Positions 62,037 to 64,000 of a DNA stretch of 64,000 bases are shown here, piece after piece. The position numbers and the translations under genes were made by a program. The stretch comes from Rugamonas violacea (GTDB lineage Bacteria; Pseudomonadota; Gammaproteobacteria; Burkholderiales; Burkholderiaceae_D), in assembly GCF_016461825.1 (NCBI RefSeq), contig NZ_JAEMNU010000139.1, positions 78,654 through 142,653 on the forward strand. Direction: 5' to 3'. How positions within the stretch are numbered: position 1 is the stretch's first letter; every line of letters begins with the position of its first letter. Below the pieces are notes generated by a model, which saw only the letters and a list, made by a program, of their open reading frames with translations, was not told where the DNA came from and made no database searches.

Positions 62037-62259
62037 CGAAGCATCCCATTCTTATCGGTTTTTTTGACGTCAACGCAGCACAGCGAGCCCCGGCGACGGG
62101 ACCGCGTGGGCGCGCGGCGGAATTGCTTGGTCCAAGGCGCCGGCCGAGCCTCCGGCGCGGCACGAGTTGCCCTTAGGCTATATTTCACTGAATTCTACAT
62201 CGCACCCCTGCCCTGTACAAGGAGAAAGCACAGTCAGGGGAACCCGCTGTTGCTGGCCG

Positions 62260-62265
62260 TATAAT
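62260..62265 (+). promoter_or_regulatory. Possible -10 element upstream of the aminopeptidase
   Basis: A perfect TATAAT stands 71 bp before the ATG at 62336. No good -35 box is seen 17 bp upstream. The overlapping ATG at 62264 lacks a ribosome site, which favours reading this as promoter rather than start codon. Confidence 0.4.
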
Positions 62266-62335
62266 GGCGGCCTGGTCCGGCGCCGCCCCGCCGCCGGCCG
62301 CGCCGCCCTTTTTCGCCCCTAATTTGAATTCGCCC

Positions 62336-63523
62336 ATGAGCCTCATCGCCCCCTCCGCCGCCGCCGCCACCGTCCTTGCCGCCGCGCCGTCCGCCGAATC
62401 TAGCGCCGCCCCCGCCGCCGAATCAGCCGACGAATCTACCGCCGCCCCTGCCGACGAATCTGCCGACGAATCTTCCGACCATCCCGCCGCCAGCCGCTAC
62501 GGCGCCATCGCCGAGAGCGAGGTCGAGCGCGCCGCGCGCCACCTCGCCGACCTGCTGGCGATGGCCGTCGAACACGGCCCCGGCCAGGCCGCGCTGATCG
62601 TCTACGACACCCGCTGCGACCTGAACCTGGCGCTGACCGAGGCCTACCGCCGCGCCGCGCCGAACGCCACCTTCATCGACTTCGACAGCGTCACGCCGGA
62701 GGCGGTGCTGGCCGCCTTCGCCGCCATGGCGGCGGCCGACCTGGTGGTGCTGATCCAGTCGACCAGCTTCCGGCTGGAGGCCTTCCGCATCCGCATCGAA
62801 CTGTTCAAGCGCGGCCTGAAGGTGATCGAGCACGTCCACCTGGCGCGCATGCCGGGCGCGCAGGGCGAGTACTACATCGACTCGCTGGCCTACGACCCGG
62901 CCTACTACCGCGGCGTCGGCCACGCGCTGAAGGCGCGCATCGACCGCGCCCAATCGGGCCGGGTCGACAGCGGCGGCGAGCAGTTGGTGTTCGGTTCGCC
63001 GTTCGAGTCGGCCAAGCTGAACATCGGCGACTACAGCGGCATGAACAACATCGGCGGCCAGTTCCCGCTGGGCGAGGTGTTCACCGAGGCGCGCGAACTG
63101 GAGGCGGTCAACGGCCGGGTCCGCATCTTCGTCTTCGGCGACACCTCCTTCCACGTCAACCGGCCGGACACGCCGATCACCCTGATCGTCGAACAAGGCC
63201 GCGTCGCCGGCGCCGAGAACAGCACGCCGGAATTCGACAACATGCTGGCCATCATCCGCGCCCACGAGGGCGAGGTCTGGCTGCGCGAGCTGGGCTTCGG
63301 CATGAACCGCGCGTTCTCGCGCAGCCGGCTGGTCGACGACATCGGCACCTACGAGCGCATGTGCGGCATCCACCTGTCGCTGGGCGCCAAGCACGGCGTC
63401 TACGCCAAGCCGCAGTTCAAGCGCAAGGACGCGCGCTACCACGTCGACGTGTTCGCCGTCACCGAGGCGGTGTATCTGGACGACGAGCGGATCTACCAGG
63501 ACGGCGCCTGGCAGATCGCCTGA
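62336..63523 (+). CDS. M29-like (leucyl) aminopeptidase
   Basis: A 395-residue protein. After a low-complexity N-terminus rich in ADES-type repeats (about 20-55), the rest resembles M29-type metalloaminopeptidases: NNIGGQFPLGEVFTEA, ITLIVEQGRVAG, EVWLRELGFGMN, and CGIHLSLGAKHGVY near the C-terminus (compare PSGEVFTAP and HLALG motifs). Metal ligands expected in this family are glutamates and histidines in those stretches. The ATG at 62336 has no clear ribosome site; an upstream in-frame ATG at 62264 sits on a TATAAT and is less likely. Function is by resemblance only. Confidence 0.7.
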   Translation: MSLIAPSAAAATVLAAAPSAESSAAPAAESADESTAAPADESADESSDHPAASRYGAIAESEVERAARHLADLLAMAVEHGPGQAALIVYDTRCDLNLALTEAYRRAAPNATFIDFDSVTPEAVLAAFAAMAAADLVVLIQSTSFRLEAFRIRIELFKRGLKVIEHVHLARMPGAQGEYYIDSLAYDPAYYRGVGHALKARIDRAQSGRVDSGGEQLVFGSPFESAKLNIGDYSGMNNIGGQFPLGEVFTEARELEAVNGRVRIFVFGDTSFHVNRPDTPITLIVEQGRVAGAENSTPEFDNMLAIIRAHEGEVWLRELGFGMNRAFSRSRLVDDIGTYERMCGIHLSLGAKHGVYAKPQFKRKDARYHVDVFAVTEAVYLDDERIYQDGAWQIA

Positions 63524-63539
63524 GCCGCTTCGAATTGCC

Positions 63540-63563
63540 CCCGCCCCGCACGGGCGGGGCGGG
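63540..63563. terminator. GC-rich hairpin after the aminopeptidase gene
   Basis: CCCGCCCCG (63540-63548) and CGGGGCGGG (63555-63563) pair perfectly around CACGGG, 16 bp after the stop codon. There is no U-tract, so termination would need help; the position nonetheless suggests a transcript end. Confidence 0.5.
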
Positions 63564-63784
63564 CGCGTATTTCGCGCGCATCTCGCGTAAATCCCTTCCC
63601 CCACCGCAGTGCATTCAGAACCCGCCTGACCAGCGCGGTTCCTCCGGCGTGACGCTATCAGGCGCAGCCGGCTCATTCATTCCATTGAGTCCGCTCAATC
63701 TGCTCTTTGCCAGCGCTGCCTATAGTGCTTGATGCTTGCAATCATCAATGACGACCTTCGCACTCAACCGACAGGGATAGCGCC

Positions 63785-64000
63785 ATGGCCACCATGAACA
63801 AAAATGTCACTTTGTATGTGCAAGAGTTGTCGTACCCGGAAGAATCGCCTCCCTACCAATGCCTCTCGCAACCCTGGTTCGTCAGGGCGCCCCATCCGCT
63901 CTATTACCTGCTGTGGTCAAGTAATTTCGGACACGACGATAGGTTGGCGTGCTGCCATTTTCCGTTCGTAGACGGTGGGCGACAGATTGCCCAATGCTGA
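63785..64000 (+). CDS. Short hypothetical protein at the window end
   Basis: A 71-codon frame (MATMNKNVTLYVQELSYPEE...) with AGGGAT upstream, ending in TGA at the last base of the window. It contains paired cysteines (LACCHF) and several tryptophans and prolines. No family recognised. Codon use is less biased than in confirmed genes nearby, so it may be spurious or a young or transferred gene. Confidence 0.4.
   Translation: MATMNKNVTLYVQELSYPEESPPYQCLSQPWFVRAPHPLYYLLWSSNFGHDDRLACCHFPFVDGGRQIAQC

Overview
The window is GC-rich with strong third-position GC bias. It carries a phasin, a PEP-CTERM protein, a large TonB-dependent sugar receptor, DUF2164 and MdlAB-like half-transporters. Together these suggest a betaproteobacterium of the Oxalobacteraceae type (Massilia, Duganella and relatives). 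That placement is inferred from gene content and style, not from a marker gene. No rRNA, tRNA, CRISPR array, phage or complete insertion sequence was seen.

Layout. 1-2.5 kb: ATPase (cut by the window edge) and binding protein of an RbsAB-type sugar ABC importer, with an 18-bp perfect LacI-type palindrome upstream and a REPIN-like repeat between the genes. 2.7-22 kb: a DUF1003 protein, then a starch/maltodextrin locus. It holds a secreted type I pullulanase, a PKD lipoprotein, a periplasmic MalS-like alpha-amylase, phosphoglucomutase, an inner-membrane MFS sugar transporter, a GH31 alpha-glucosidase and a TonB-dependent receptor. Two secreted zinc peptidases (M2 and M3) lie inside it. The logic is receptor uptake across the outer membrane, periplasmic trimming, MFS import and entry into glycolysis. 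TGTAGT/ACTACA half-sites recur in front of several of these genes and suggest a shared regulator that is not encoded here.

22.4-35.8 kb: a decayed secreted gene, a degenerate EAL protein, a chemoreceptor, a DUF2164-CodA-GNAT operon, a phasin, an MdlAB-like ABC pair, a TPR-GGDEF diguanylate cyclase and a small lipoprotein. 36-43 kb: a molybdopterin oxidoreductase, then a LysR/EamA/Xaa-Pro aminopeptidase block closed by a decayed copy of the oxidoreductase gene's 3' end, then a RES-domain toxin-antitoxin pair of different base composition. 43-51 kb: a Tat-exported phospholipase C with a PEP-CTERM partner, and an ABC transporter whose permease is fused to an M1 aminopeptidase.

51.9-60.7 kb: the most unusual part, a tight five-gene operon. 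It encodes a zinc-finger/repeat protein, a secreted vWA-like membrane protein, a small membrane protein, a 1228-residue tubulin/FtsZ-like protein ending in a GYF_2-like domain, and a zinc-ribbon/proline-rich/membrane/coiled-coil protein. It looks like a membrane-associated cytoskeletal or membrane-remodelling system. The window ends with a single-Cache protein, an unknown 149-residue protein, an M29-like aminopeptidase and a short unknown ORF.
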